From positions 1,550,001-1,614,000 of the forward strand of contig CP084610.1 of the NCBI GenBank assembly GCA_025917655.1: a DNA stretch of 64,000 nucleotides, written 5' to 3'. The translations under genes and the position numbers were made by a program. This document shows, piece after piece, positions 34,993 to 45,600 of this stretch. Numbering within the stretch: position 1 is the first letter of the stretch; every line of letters begins with the position of its first letter. The notes beneath the pieces were generated by a model. That model made no database searches. It had not been told where the DNA came from and saw only the letters and a program-made list of their open reading frames with translations. Source of the stretch: Chlorella sorokiniana. Lineage: Eukaryota; Chlorophyta; Trebouxiophyceae; Chlorellales; Chlorellaceae.

Positions 34993-37323
34993 ATGCTCGC
35001 TGTGATCGCAAAGACGCGGCCGATGGGTGCGGCTGCCCCACTGGCCGCCAAGTCTCACTATAGCGCACCCCTGGCGTGCACACAGCGGCCGCACCGCATG
35101 GTAGCGCGGAGGATGGCGCCGCAAGCGGTCGCGGAGGTGAGGGTTGGGGTCTCGGTGATGGTGAGTGTGGCCTCAGGACGGTGATCGCTGCAGCTATCAG
35201 ACCAGCACGGTGGTTAGAGGGCTTACAAGGCGGCGATGGCGACACCGCAAGTGGTAGGGGTAGGGCTGGCACCCTCGGCCCTGCAAGCCCCCTGCACGCT
35301 GCCGCCGCCCGTTCTGACAAGGCCGGGCCATCGGCGACGCAACAAATCTGCCTTGCGGCAGCACGCCCCGCTTGACGCCGTGCTGATGGAAGCCCCTCTG
35401 CGTGGAGCCCATGGCCTGCCCTTTGCGGCTTGCAGCATCCGCCCCGCCGCCGCGCCCGCACCCCACCACTCCCGCCTGCCCCCTGCCCTTTCATCTCGCA
35501 GGTGCCCACCGCGCGCATCGTGGTGCAGGGGCGCAACGTGGAGGCCACCCCGCCATCAAGCAGTTCTGCGAGGAGAAAGTGGGGCGGGCCATCAAGAACT
35601 TCGAGGGCGTGAAGGAGGTGCGGCTGGTGCCGGCGCGGCACAGCAGCACGGCGGCAGCACCCACCTTGCCACGGGCGCAAGAAAGAAGATCCTGCCCTGG
35701 ACTGGTCATGGCCCCTTGGTTTTGTGACTCACTAGCAATACCCAATTCTTGCTTCGTCCCTTCGCTTGCCGCCCTCCTGCCTTGCAGGTTGACGTGAAGC
35801 TGTCGGTGCGGGGCAACCCGCGCGGGCGGGGCACCGAGGCGCACCACCAGCGCGAACAAATCGTGGAGGTGACCGTGTACACGCTCAGGTGGGGAGGGGG
35901 GCAGCGTGTAGATGCTCACCGGGGGCCGGCCGCCGCACTTTCTGGCCCCTGGCATGCGCTGCTCGCGCGCCAAGAGCGCTGCATGTGCCGCGCTCCGCTC
36001 TTGGCCCGGCAGCGTTCGTCCGGCTCTGCCTGCCCTCCCCCTCCTCCCCGCCGCGCACCCGTGGGCTCAGCCTGGGGCCCTTCGTTCACCTGGGGTGGCG
36101 GATGGTGTTGCGCTCGCAGGCACGGCGTTGTGCGGGTGGAGGAGCAGGAGGAGGATCTGTACGCCGCCGTCGACCTGGTCAGCGACAAGCTCAGGCGCAA
36201 AATGGTCAAGGCAAGGCAGCTGGGTTGCGGGGGCAGCCTGCTCGGCAGCCTGCCGCGTGGCGCTGCGCGGTAAACCGCCGTCGAGCGCGCTGGAACAGGG
36301 CCCGCGGCCAGCCGTGCCGCTTCCTGTGTGTGGCGTCCCACCTGCACGCGTCCACTTCTGGCAGTGCACACCGCCCCTGCCTGGCTGCCACCTGTGTGCA
36401 GGTCAAGGAGCGCGCGGTGCAGAAGGCCAACTGGCCCGGCCGCGGCGGCCCCAAGGTGCGTGCCCGCTCTGCTGGCCAGACCAAATGTCAAGCTGTGGTG
36501 GCTGCCGCTTGTGGGTGGCTTGGACCCACCCCTGCTGCACGGCGTGTGCATGGTCAGCCCACAGCCGTGCCTACACTTGACCCCCACTCCGCCCCACGCG
36601 GGCCCCACTTGTCGCCCGGGGACCCCTCAATACAGCCCTGAGCGCTTGTGTTGCCTGGTTGTGCCTGCCGCAGGGTGGCGACACCATCTCGCAGCACCTG
36701 GGCGAGGAGGTGGTGGACCGGCTGCCCACCGACCAGCTGGCGCCGCCGGTGCCGGAGTTGGTGAGGTGAGGATGCGCTGCGCAGCTGCAGCGTGGCTGGG
36801 GGCAGGGCAGGGGGCCGCATGCGGGGCACGTGTGGACAGGCTGGCTTCCAGGGGACATGTCCTGGCAGTCCCTCTACCGCCTTTCTTCCTCCGGTTCTTG
36901 GCAGGTAAAGCGTCGCGTTCGCCTTTGCCCATTATCCTGACCCCCACCCACCACCCATCACCCACTCACACACACGCACACAATCCCCCCCCCCTTCTGC
37001 AGGGAGAAGGTGCTGGAGGTGTCGGACATGAGCCTGGACGACGCGATGGAGCAGATCGAGAACGTGGGCCACGACTTCTTCCTGTTCAAGGACTCCGCCG
37101 ACGGCTCCCTCAAGGTCCTGTACCGCCGCAGGTGAGGCAGGGGCGTGGCAGGCGAGCGGGCGCGCCGAGCAGCAGGGCCCCATGCCCTTCTGGGCTTGCG
37201 TGGGCTCGTGTCGGGCAGGAGCCTACCAACAGGTGGCGAATCGAGGGTTCTCACCGCTTGCCGGCCTGCCAATGCTCAACTGGCAGGTCCCACGGCTATG
37301 GCGTGATCATCCCCGTGGCCTGA
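34993..37323 (+). CDS. PSRP1: Plastid ribosome hibernation factor PSRP1 (long HPF / YfiA family)
   Basis: Binds the small-subunit decoding site of plastid 70S ribosomes and silences or dimerises them under stress or darkness. Exon 1 (34993-35136) is Ala/Arg/Ser-rich without acidic residues near the start, as expected of a transit peptide. Exons from 35502, 35788, 36120, 36402, 36674, 37003 and 37287 give PTARIVVQGRNVEAT, CEEKVGRAIKNFEGVKE, VDVKLSVRG, EVTVYTLRHGVVRVEEQEED, DLVSDKLRRKMVKVKERA, then the long-form C-terminal domain EVSDMSLDDAMEQIENVGHD, FFLFKDSADGSLKVLYRRRS and HGYGVIIPVA, stop 37321-37323. The exon ending at 36210 needs a GC donor (AAG then GCAAGG). One C is missing at 35548-35551, inside the first beta-alpha unit. 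Confidence 0.93.
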
Positions 37324-38180
37324 GCTCTCAACTGAGCAAGTGGAGGCGACGTCCCAGCGGCAGCCTCTGTGCGGCGCCGCAACGAACCGAGAAAAAAAAA
37401 AACGCAAACACTTGCATCCTACAAACCTGGCTTGCTTTCGGCCTGTATTTTCGCAACCGAGCGGTTTTAGCCTGCCATCTTCTCCGAGCGGTTGTTATTG
37501 CGACAATTTTCGGCATCACACATGTACACCCTACCCTGTGCCGTTGCCTCGCCTTGCCCAACACACGTGTGGCAGGCCAGAACTGTCCCGATGTAATCAA
37601 GTGCATGGTGGATGAGTGCTATTGGGGACACTAGATTCTGGGTGTACAAGCTCAACAAGCCTGCGGCAAGGGCATTGCCACTTGGGTGCACAACTTGGTG
37701 CTCTGGTTGGCGGCGGTGCAGCCCCCTGATGCACCCGCTTTCGTCGGGAATAGGAAGAAGCAGAGGCCCGATGCAGCATGTGTGAGAATTCAATGCAAGA
37801 AACCGGCTCTGAGGAGCGAATGGAGTGCCATTCCCTTCTCAAGCTGATTAGCCTTGTGCTGTGGCACCACAGCACGGGGCGATTGGCCCAGGAAGCGAGA
37901 TCTCGCCAACTCTCGTACAATTCACGCTCGATTTCCCGTTGCTGCTCTTTCAAGCAGCTCCGGCAGTTCCTTTGCAGTGGCTTGGCACTGATCGCAGCAA
38001 GCAACCCTGTTCTTGGAGCACCCCTTTCTTAGGCCTCGCATATCTTGCAAGACATCTTGCATTCACGTTCAGCCTGCCGTATCGCGTCCCCAGGGGCCAC
38101 ATCACGCCACAGTCTCTTCCGACACTTCTTGGCAAGCTTTTGGCGCTGCGCAGTAGGCCCAGGCGGCGCGATAGGGCAAA
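37324..38180. other. Intergenic region PSRP1 / 4E-T
   Basis: Relatively A/T-rich. The PSRP1 3' UTR carries TGTAA at 37592-37596. Minus-strand ORFs at 37597-38004 (135 codons, with a charged segment KEQQREIERELYESWRD) and 38029-38433 exist, but no family or splice structure supports them. Confidence 0.45.
37592..37596 (+). other. Candidate poly(A) signal TGTAA (PSRP1)
   Basis: TGTAA about 270 bases after the PSRP1 stop, in A/T-rich 3' sequence. Confidence 0.45.
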
Positions 38181-41100
38181 ATGGGCTCGACGGAAGGGGA
38201 GCCCGGCCCAAAGGAGGAGGCAAAGCCGCGGCTGACGTATAGCAGGTGCGCCCAGCAGCGCAAGGCCTTTTTGTTGCCCGTAATTGTCCCCCGATCGTAG
38301 ATGCGATAGAGTGGTCACCCCGACGGCCCCTGATCGCTGCAGGGAAACCCTGTTGGCCTTGAGAGACAGCCCCAAGTGTCGGTCCCTGCCTCAAGGCCTC
38401 GATGCTGATGATCTCAGGTGGGCATGGGCGCATTGGGTGCTGCTCCCAGGGCTGCCAGCGGGTTGGTACTGCCGCAAGGCGGCGGGAGGGTAAGGCCGCG
38501 CGTGCAGCTTCCCACAGGGGAGCTCCTCACGAGCCTCTGCCCCAATCGCATGCAGCGACCTGCAAGAGTCGTGCTTCTTCGACAAGTCTCCCACCGTGGA
38601 TGGCCCGCCCATCTATCTGGGCCCCCAGCGTGGCCCCGCAGGCGCGCGCGCACCCTTTGGCGCCGCCGCCCGCCGCCCATCAGGTGGGTGCTGCCCATGC
38701 TTGCGGGCGGCAGCAGCCGGGCTGCCTCGCTGCAGCTTGGTGCATGGCATGCAGCGTGTGGGAGGTTTGCCAAGCAGGGCGGAGCGCCGTCGAGCTTGAG
38801 CGTCCTGCTGTGCCTGTATTGCGAGTTCCCCGACCGCTTTGCGCACCCGCGTGTTGTGTGCGCGCAGCAGGCCCCCAGCTCCCATCCACAGCCGCCTGAT
38901 TGAGGAGGAGGAGCGCCCGTACCAGCGCGCCGCGTCGGGGCAGCTGCCCACCGCGTTTGGCGGCAGCCCCAGCAAGCCGCAGGCGATACAGCGGGCGGCC
39001 AGCGGGCGGTACGAGGACCCCGCCAAGATGGACCGCTGGGACTCGCGCAAGCTGGGCGGCCCCAGCTCCGCAGAAGAGGGCGGCTGGCAGCAGCAGAAGG
39101 CGCGCGGCGGCGGCGACTCGTGGCGCGGCGGCGCCACCGCCTCCCCCGCCACCGCCGCCCCCGCGGCTCCGTCGACGGCGGCCGCGCCGGCTCCCGGCTG
39201 GGGCCGCGACACGGCCGACCTGGCCCGCCAGGGCTCCTCCGCCCCCAAGGACGGCAACAACAACAACGGGCGGTGGGTGCGCGACGAGGGCGACTGGCGC
39301 GCCCGCAAGCAGTCGGGGCGCTGCCGGAGCCGCGCTATGACTGGTCCGACAGCCGCCCCGCCGCCGCCCCGCCGCCCCGGCGCCCGCGGCCCGCCCCCGG
39401 CTTCCACGAGCGGTGCGCTGCCCATGCACAGCTACTCCGGCAGGCTCACCTGCAGCTTGCCTGCGCTCAACCTTGCCGCCTCTTTGCCTCCACATTCACG
39501 GACAACCCCCTGGCCTGGCCTGATCTGCCCTCCCCCTCCCCCTGCCCGCCCCGCAGCGACCGCCAGCCCGAGTGGGCCGACGACGACGCCGGCGCCCGCC
39601 CCGCATGACCGCCGCCGACATCGAGGCGGAGCGGCTGCGCATGCAGGAGCAGTGGAAGAAGCAGGGCGGGTCGGCGGCGTCGGCGGCGCAGGTGCGCCCC
39701 CGACTCGGTGTGGGCCGTGCAGGGGCTGCGGATGGGCCGCAACCAGGCCCGCCGCCCTGGGAGGGCTTGCCTCCTTTGTGGAATGCGTGCTGCAAGCCAG
39801 CTACTGGCTGCGAAGCTCGCGTGGCCTGCACACGGCTACCGCTCCCGACAGCTACCCGGTTACCCTTGCAAGCTTGCACGCGCACAGCCTTTTGAAAAAT
39901 CAAAGCCGCCCCTCATCGCCCCTACATCGTTCTCTGCCTCAGCCATTGGCCCTGTGTCAGCCTGTTGAGTCACATTCTCCCCCCTTCAAACACCCTCTGT
40001 CATCCCTGCAGTCCTCCATGGCGGACATAATGACGGATGACGACATCATGAGCATGATGAAGGAGGAGGACGAGCGGCAGGGCAGCCGCCCCCGCGGCCA
40101 ACGGTGGCGGCCCCCGCGGCGGCGGCGGCGCGCGCGCCCAAGGCGGGCCAGCAGCTGGACGTCGCGGCGCTGCTGAGCGGGCGGCCGCAGCCGGGGTCCC
40201 CGGCCGCCGGCGGCTCGCCCGCCTCTGCCGGGCGGCAGCGCGACGGAGAGCACCCGCTCCCGCTTTGCAAACTTCTTCAAGCTGGAGGAGTCGCCCGCGC
40301 CGGCGGCGGCGGCCACCGCCAGCGAGGCGGCCCCGACGGCCGCGCCAGATGCCAAGCCGCAGCAGCTGAGCTTTGGGCAGCCGACGAGCGGCGGCAGGGC
40401 GGCCCCGCCGCCACCCACCAACCACGTCGCTCCGCGCGACGCCGAGCGCGGCCCTGACGCACCGTCGCCGGCCCGCTCGCCGGCCCCGTCAGGCAACGCG
40501 GGCCAGGCGCTGCTGGCCATGCTGAAGCAGCAGCAGGCGGCTGCAGCGGCGGCGGCGGCCGGCGGCGGCGGCGGCGGAGCGCGCCCGCGCTGCCCCCAAC
40601 GCTGTCAACTCCGCCGATGTGACCGCCCTGGATGAGGCCGACAAGGTGGCACGCCTGACGGCCCTGCAGGCAAGGCTTGAATCAGGGACCCCCAGCTGTG
40701 GCGGTAGGCTGCATGCCCACCTGTCGTTGTGCACAGCTCAGCGTTTGCAGTGTGTTCACGTGTACCGCATGTGCCCTGCTTGTACCGCAGGGCCTGGATG
40801 ACGACATGCTGGGCCCCGCTGCCAAGGGGCCCACCAATGGCCCGCCGCCCGGTATGCAGCTGCCCCCAGGCGCCGGCATGCCCCCGCCGCACGGGCACCT
40901 CCCCCGGGCAGCAGCTGCTGCCCGGCGCGCCGCCGCCCGGCATGCACGGCTTTGGGCCGGCGCCGCCCGGGGTGCACCCCATGGCCCACCACGGGCACCT
41001 GCCGCCGCCGGGTGCGCATTTCCTGCCGGGGCAGCTGCCGCCCGGCATGCACCCGCCACCTGCGGGGATGCAGCCGCCGCCGCCAGGCATGCAATTCCGC

Positions 41101-41799
41101 CCGCCGGCTGGCATGCCGCAGTACAGGCCGCCCGGCGCGGGCGGTCTGGCGCACCAGCCCGGCCTGCCGCCACCCCAGCTCAGCCAGCAGCAGCAGGTGC
41201 AGCAGCAGCAGCTGCTGGCGCAGCTGCTGGCGGCGCAGGCCAACCGGCCCCCCCCGCCCCAGCAGCAGCACATGCCCCAGGCGCACCCCGGCCAGCAGAT
41301 CAACCTGGCGGCGCTGCTGGGCGCTGCCGGGCGCCCGGCATGCAGCTGCCGCCGATGCCGCAGCAGGCGCTGAACCCGGCCCAGCTGCAGGGCATGCGGC
41401 CGCCGCCCCAACAAGGCATGATGGTGAGTGCAGGGGCTGGCTGGCTTTGCTGCTTGTGTTTCACAGCTCTGCCCATCCCGTTCCTGCACCACTGAGAGGG
41501 CATGGTGTGCTGGTGTGATGGCCGCCGGACCAGCCCTGCCTGAACCCGTGTCCACCCGCCCCCGCCCATCCCTTCCCGCCATCCCACAGCCCCATGGAAT
41601 GCCCGGCCCCCCCCGGCGGCCTGCCCCCGGCATCAACCCCGCGCTGCTGCAGCAGCTGCAGATGCAGCACGGGCTGCAGCGGCCGCACATGCCGCCGCCG
41701 ATGCAGCAGCACCCCCAGCAGCAGCAGTTCACCAACGCGCAGCTGATGGCGGCCCTGGGGCTGGCGCAACAGGGCGCACCTCAAAGGGGCATGCGTTGA
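38181..41799 (+). CDS. 4E-T-like eIF4E-binding protein
   Basis: Exon 1 (38181-38245) starts MGSTEGEPGPKEEAKPRLTY and joins in phase to 38343, giving YSRETLLALRDSP. YSRETLL is an exact canonical eIF4E-binding motif (Y-X4-L-hydrophobic), N-terminal as in metazoan 4E-T. Later exons (38556-38683, about 38867-39412, 39557-39691, 40012-40669, 40791-41423, 41590-41799) give SDLQESCFFDKSPTVDGPP, ERLRMQEQWKKQ, a MADIMTDDDIMSMMKEED acidic block, TRSRFANFFKLEESPAP (similar to the SRFSRWF element of animal 4E-T) and a Pro/Gln/Met-rich C-terminus. The role inferred is mRNA repression or decay in P-bodies. The exon ending at 40669 has a strong GC donor. Frame is lost at about 39317, 39601 and again near 40130-40240. 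Confidence 0.75.
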
Positions 41800-42614
41800 C
41801 CGCCGCCGCCGTCCGACGGCCTGCCGGCATGGACGAGTTTGCCAGCAGCTGGGTGCTGCCTGCCGTTTGGTCTGGCCCAGTCCCTGAGAGAGGGTGTTGT
41901 GGGCCAACCTCCCACCAACGTTTCCAGCAATCTGTGTACTGCAGCCGCCGCCCCGACTGTGCTGCCCGCCCCCGCCTGCTCCACCTCACTCGCACACCGT
42001 CTTTCTTTCCTTGCTAAGTGGTCACGCTGCTCCTGCTCTGCCTGCCGCTCCGCACCGCAAACCGCAACAGACGCTCGCTCCTGCCCCTCCTTTCTTCTCC
42101 ATCCATTGCACCCTTCCCTGTTTTCATTCTGCGTCTCTCACCATCCGGCAACCCCGGCTGCCCGGCAGCTAGTCAATCAATCACACTGTACCACCGACAC
42201 AGCCTCCAATCCGTCCAGCTGCCCACAGCTGAGTGGGCTGCGGCCTGGCTGCGGTTTTTGCTGTGTGCACTTCAACGAGCTACTTCAAGTGTAACAAAGC
42301 CAATCGACTTTCCTGCTCACTATGCCATAACTCTGGTGTGAGGAACAGACCTGTTGCACCCCACTGACATCCTCCTGCAAGGTGCGGCGTGAGGTGGCGG
42401 GCCCGACAGGTATGCTATGGCTGTTTTTCCAAATGGGCGGTAATCTCCGTCGGGCGTCTGCTATTGTATTGTACTCGCAAACAAGGCATTCTGGGCATTC
42501 AACTGCGGCGGTTGCGCCCACAAGTCTGCCGAGTCGTTTCCGGTGAAGCTGCTGGGCGGTCTGGCGCCCGTCTGCACCCCCATGGTTTAACAATAGGACG
42601 GAGATCAATTAAAA
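41800..42614. other. Intergenic region 4E-T / DnaJ-TPR
   Basis: 3' UTR of the 4E-T-like gene with TGTAA at 42290-42294, then the presumed promoter of the next gene. An open frame covers part of it (from 42389) but has no domain before 42615. Confidence 0.45.
42290..42294 (+). other. Candidate poly(A) signal TGTAA (4E-T-like gene)
   Basis: TGTAA about 490 bases after the stop at 41799, long for a 3' UTR but the first one noticed. Confidence 0.3.
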
Positions 42615-45600
42615 ATGGCCGCGGCGCGTTCAAGTTGGAACGAAGCGCCAGTGTTCGTCTTCCAGGGCTCTCCTGGCGCCGACGAGGAGCCGGCCGTGGC
42701 ACAAGAAGCCTCAGCAGATTTGCCAGCACGTCTGTCCCGACAGGGCGGCAGCCGGCACCCGCTCCGTGTCAGGCGGCCTGGTGCAGGCGGCGACGCTCCT
42801 GGCGCTGCACCTGCGACCGCCGCTGGGCCTGCTGCCGCCGTCCCGCATCAAGCAACCCAGCCCGCCACATCGACTACAGAGCAGCAGCAGCAGCAGCAGC
42901 ACCCTCCTGCACCCTTCATGTTTGCCACTCCAGGCAAGGATGCGGGTGGAAGTGCATTTGGGCACATCTGCCTTGTTGCATTCTCCCGCCACCGTTTTCC
43001 CACACCTCTGGCCGCCCTGCAGGCTCTGGACCGGCCAGCACTGCCACCAAGGCGCGGCGATTTAGGGCGCGCACTCCAGGCGCCAGCGGCAGCCCCGCTT
43101 TTCGCTCGGCAGCACCGCCAGCATGGCTTGGAGCCCCTACCCTGGCTCCTCCGCCGCCGAGGCCTCCACCGTGTTTGGCGCCGCCGCCAGCCCGGAAGCC
43201 CCAGGCTCAGCCACGCCCACCTCTGCGCCGGCGCCCCCTGCATCAGCACAGGCCCCCACCCCGGGCCGGCCGTAGTGGCGGCGGACCTCCGCTCGCGCAT
43301 GGACGAGAGCGCGGGACAGGGGGCAGCAGCCGGTCTGAAGCCACAGGCCAGAGCATTGCCGACGCCTTGCGACAGCAGCTGGACCTGGGCAGCCGCCCCA
43401 GCACCTCGGGGGCCGCCCCGCGTCAGCACCCGCCTCCGCCCCGCCTGCCACCCAGGCCGCGCCCCCAGGGCTTCAGCTTCATTTTTGGGTCGGCTGCAGC
43501 AGCGGCAGCTGCAGCGCTCACCCTCGGGCGGGCAGGGCAGGCCGCAAGAAGTCCCCCAGCTCCAGCCCTGGCGTTCGCACGCCGCTGGGCAAGAACCCTG
43601 CAAACCCTGCCAGCCCCGCAGCCTCCGGCTTCGGCCAGCCCCCTGCCCAGCCCGGACCTGCATCCTTCCGGGCACCGGGGCCCGTCAACGCCGCCACCGC
43701 CGCCACCAGCCCAGCTTTCAGGGCGGCAGCGCAGGCCCGCCGCCCGCCGGTGGCTTTGTGTTTGGCGCCGCCAGCGGCACGCCCGCCGCTCAGCGCGCAA
43801 GGCGGCTGCGCCAGCAGCGCTCCCCTTCCACCGCCTCCCGGCTGCCGCCGCACCAGCACCCTCAGCCGCACCCGGGTGGTCGCCGCCTGCTGCGCAGGCC
43901 GCCCAGGCTGCGGCGGCCCAGGCCACGGCGGAGGAGCATGGCGCAGCCGCAGCGCTGAAGCCCGAGCCGCTGCGTGAGAACCAGCAGCCGCAGCAGCAGC
44001 CGCTCTTTGCGCGCATGGGCTCTGACCTCGGCAAGGGCGCAGCGGCTGCCCCAAGCCCCAGCTTTTCTGCCGCTGGCGGCTCTGCACGGCGCCCGCAGCG
44101 GCGCAAGCCCGCCCATCCGGTGCGCAAGAGCCCAGGGGGCCGCAACAGCGGCACCCGCAGCCCGCCACCCGCGCCATCACACCCGCCCCGGCAGGCCCCG
44201 CGCCGACGGCCGCCCCTGCGGCGCCCTCCGCGGCAGCGGCGGCGCCTGGCTCGGGGTGGGATGCTGTCACGCAGGCGGCGTACAGCACCAGCGAGATGTA
44301 CCGCAGCCAGGTGCGGCCTGGGCTTCTGCTGCCCGCTGCCGTCGCCCCACCCTTGCGGCGCTGCGTCGGCGCTGCGTCATCCCTTTGCCGGTGCCCTTGC
44401 ACACAGCAGGCCTTGCCCGCCATGCATCTAGCCCGCATGCTGGCCCTGCTCCCATCCATTATCATTCAGCAAAAACACCTGCCACAGACCCCGCACCCAC
44501 CCACCCCCAAACAACACACGCGCTCACGCACCCTCTCCCCCCTTTCAACAGGGCAACGAGGCCTTTCGCGACGCCGAGTACGACCTGGCGCACGAGCTGT
44601 ACACGCAGGCGCTGCACGCGCTGTGGCCCCACCCGCCGCTGCACCCGCGCCTCGCGCTGCTGCTCTCCAACCGCGCAGCCTCCTTCCTCTCCCAGGGCAA
44701 GCCGCTGAGGTGTGTGGGTGGTTTGAATGGTGGGGGGCCGGGAGGCGGAAACAGGGGGACTGGCAGCTGCCTGCCTCCTAGGATGCTCCCACTGCAGGCT
44801 GCTGATGCCTGCTCCTGGCACTCCCCTGCTGGCGACTGTCTGCGCCGGTAACCTGCCGCTGGGGCTGCGCGCACCCGGCTGCCTGGCCGCCCTTTGCTGC
44901 AACATGTGCTGCCGCCTGCCCTTTCCTCCCCCTCTGCGCAGCGCCCTGGCCGACTGCCAGATGGGCCTCAAGTACGACCCGGCGCTGCTGCGCTGCGCGC
45001 TGCGCGTGGCCACCTGCCACTCCCGCATGGGCAACTTTGACGAAGCCTTCCGCACCGTGGGCGCCCTGCGCGAGGCGGCGGCTGGTGCGTGGGGCGCGGT
45101 GGTTGTATGTACATGTGTGGGTGTGGGTGGGTGGGTGTGGGTGGGTGGGGGGGTGGTGGTGGTGGGGGCGGCGGGGAAGTTGAAAGGGGGTCGGTCGGCA
45201 AAGTTGTGTTCTGCCACCGAAGGACTGCATGATGTCTGTTTGAGAGCCCAGCTCATGAGCCTTGGGGCCAGGCGGGGGCGGGTGGGCTGGGTGGCTTGCA
45301 CAACGCTTGCTGGCAGGCACTGGGCGGGCTGCTTGCTGGCGAGCCTCACCTGCTTGCGTGCCTCCTCGGCTCCTGGGTCCTGTCAGGCGACGAGGAGCGG
45401 CTGGCGGAGGTGGCCTCCAAGCAGCGCGACCTGCAGGAGCAGGAGCGGCAGGTGGGCGCGCGGCTGCTGCCTGCCAGTGCTGCGCCAGCTGGCGGGCCAC
45501 GCGGCAGGCTGCACCGCTGGCAAGGGCTGGCGGCTTGTCGGGCCGGCCGCCCAGCGTCCGAAGCGGCAGCAGGGTGTGAGTTGCCTTTTGCATCATCCCC

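Noticed and set aside
37597-38433. Two minus-strand ORFs (135 and 134 codons) with Cys and charged segments between PSRP1 and 4E-T.
   Set aside because: No family, no matching splice sites to join them, and low-complexity ends. The second overlaps the first two exons of the 4E-T-like gene.
42389-44431. 680-codon open frame taken as a single exon of the DnaJ-TPR gene.
   Set aside because: The FG-type motifs fall in more than one frame, and the TPR exon needs a different frame from most of this ORF.
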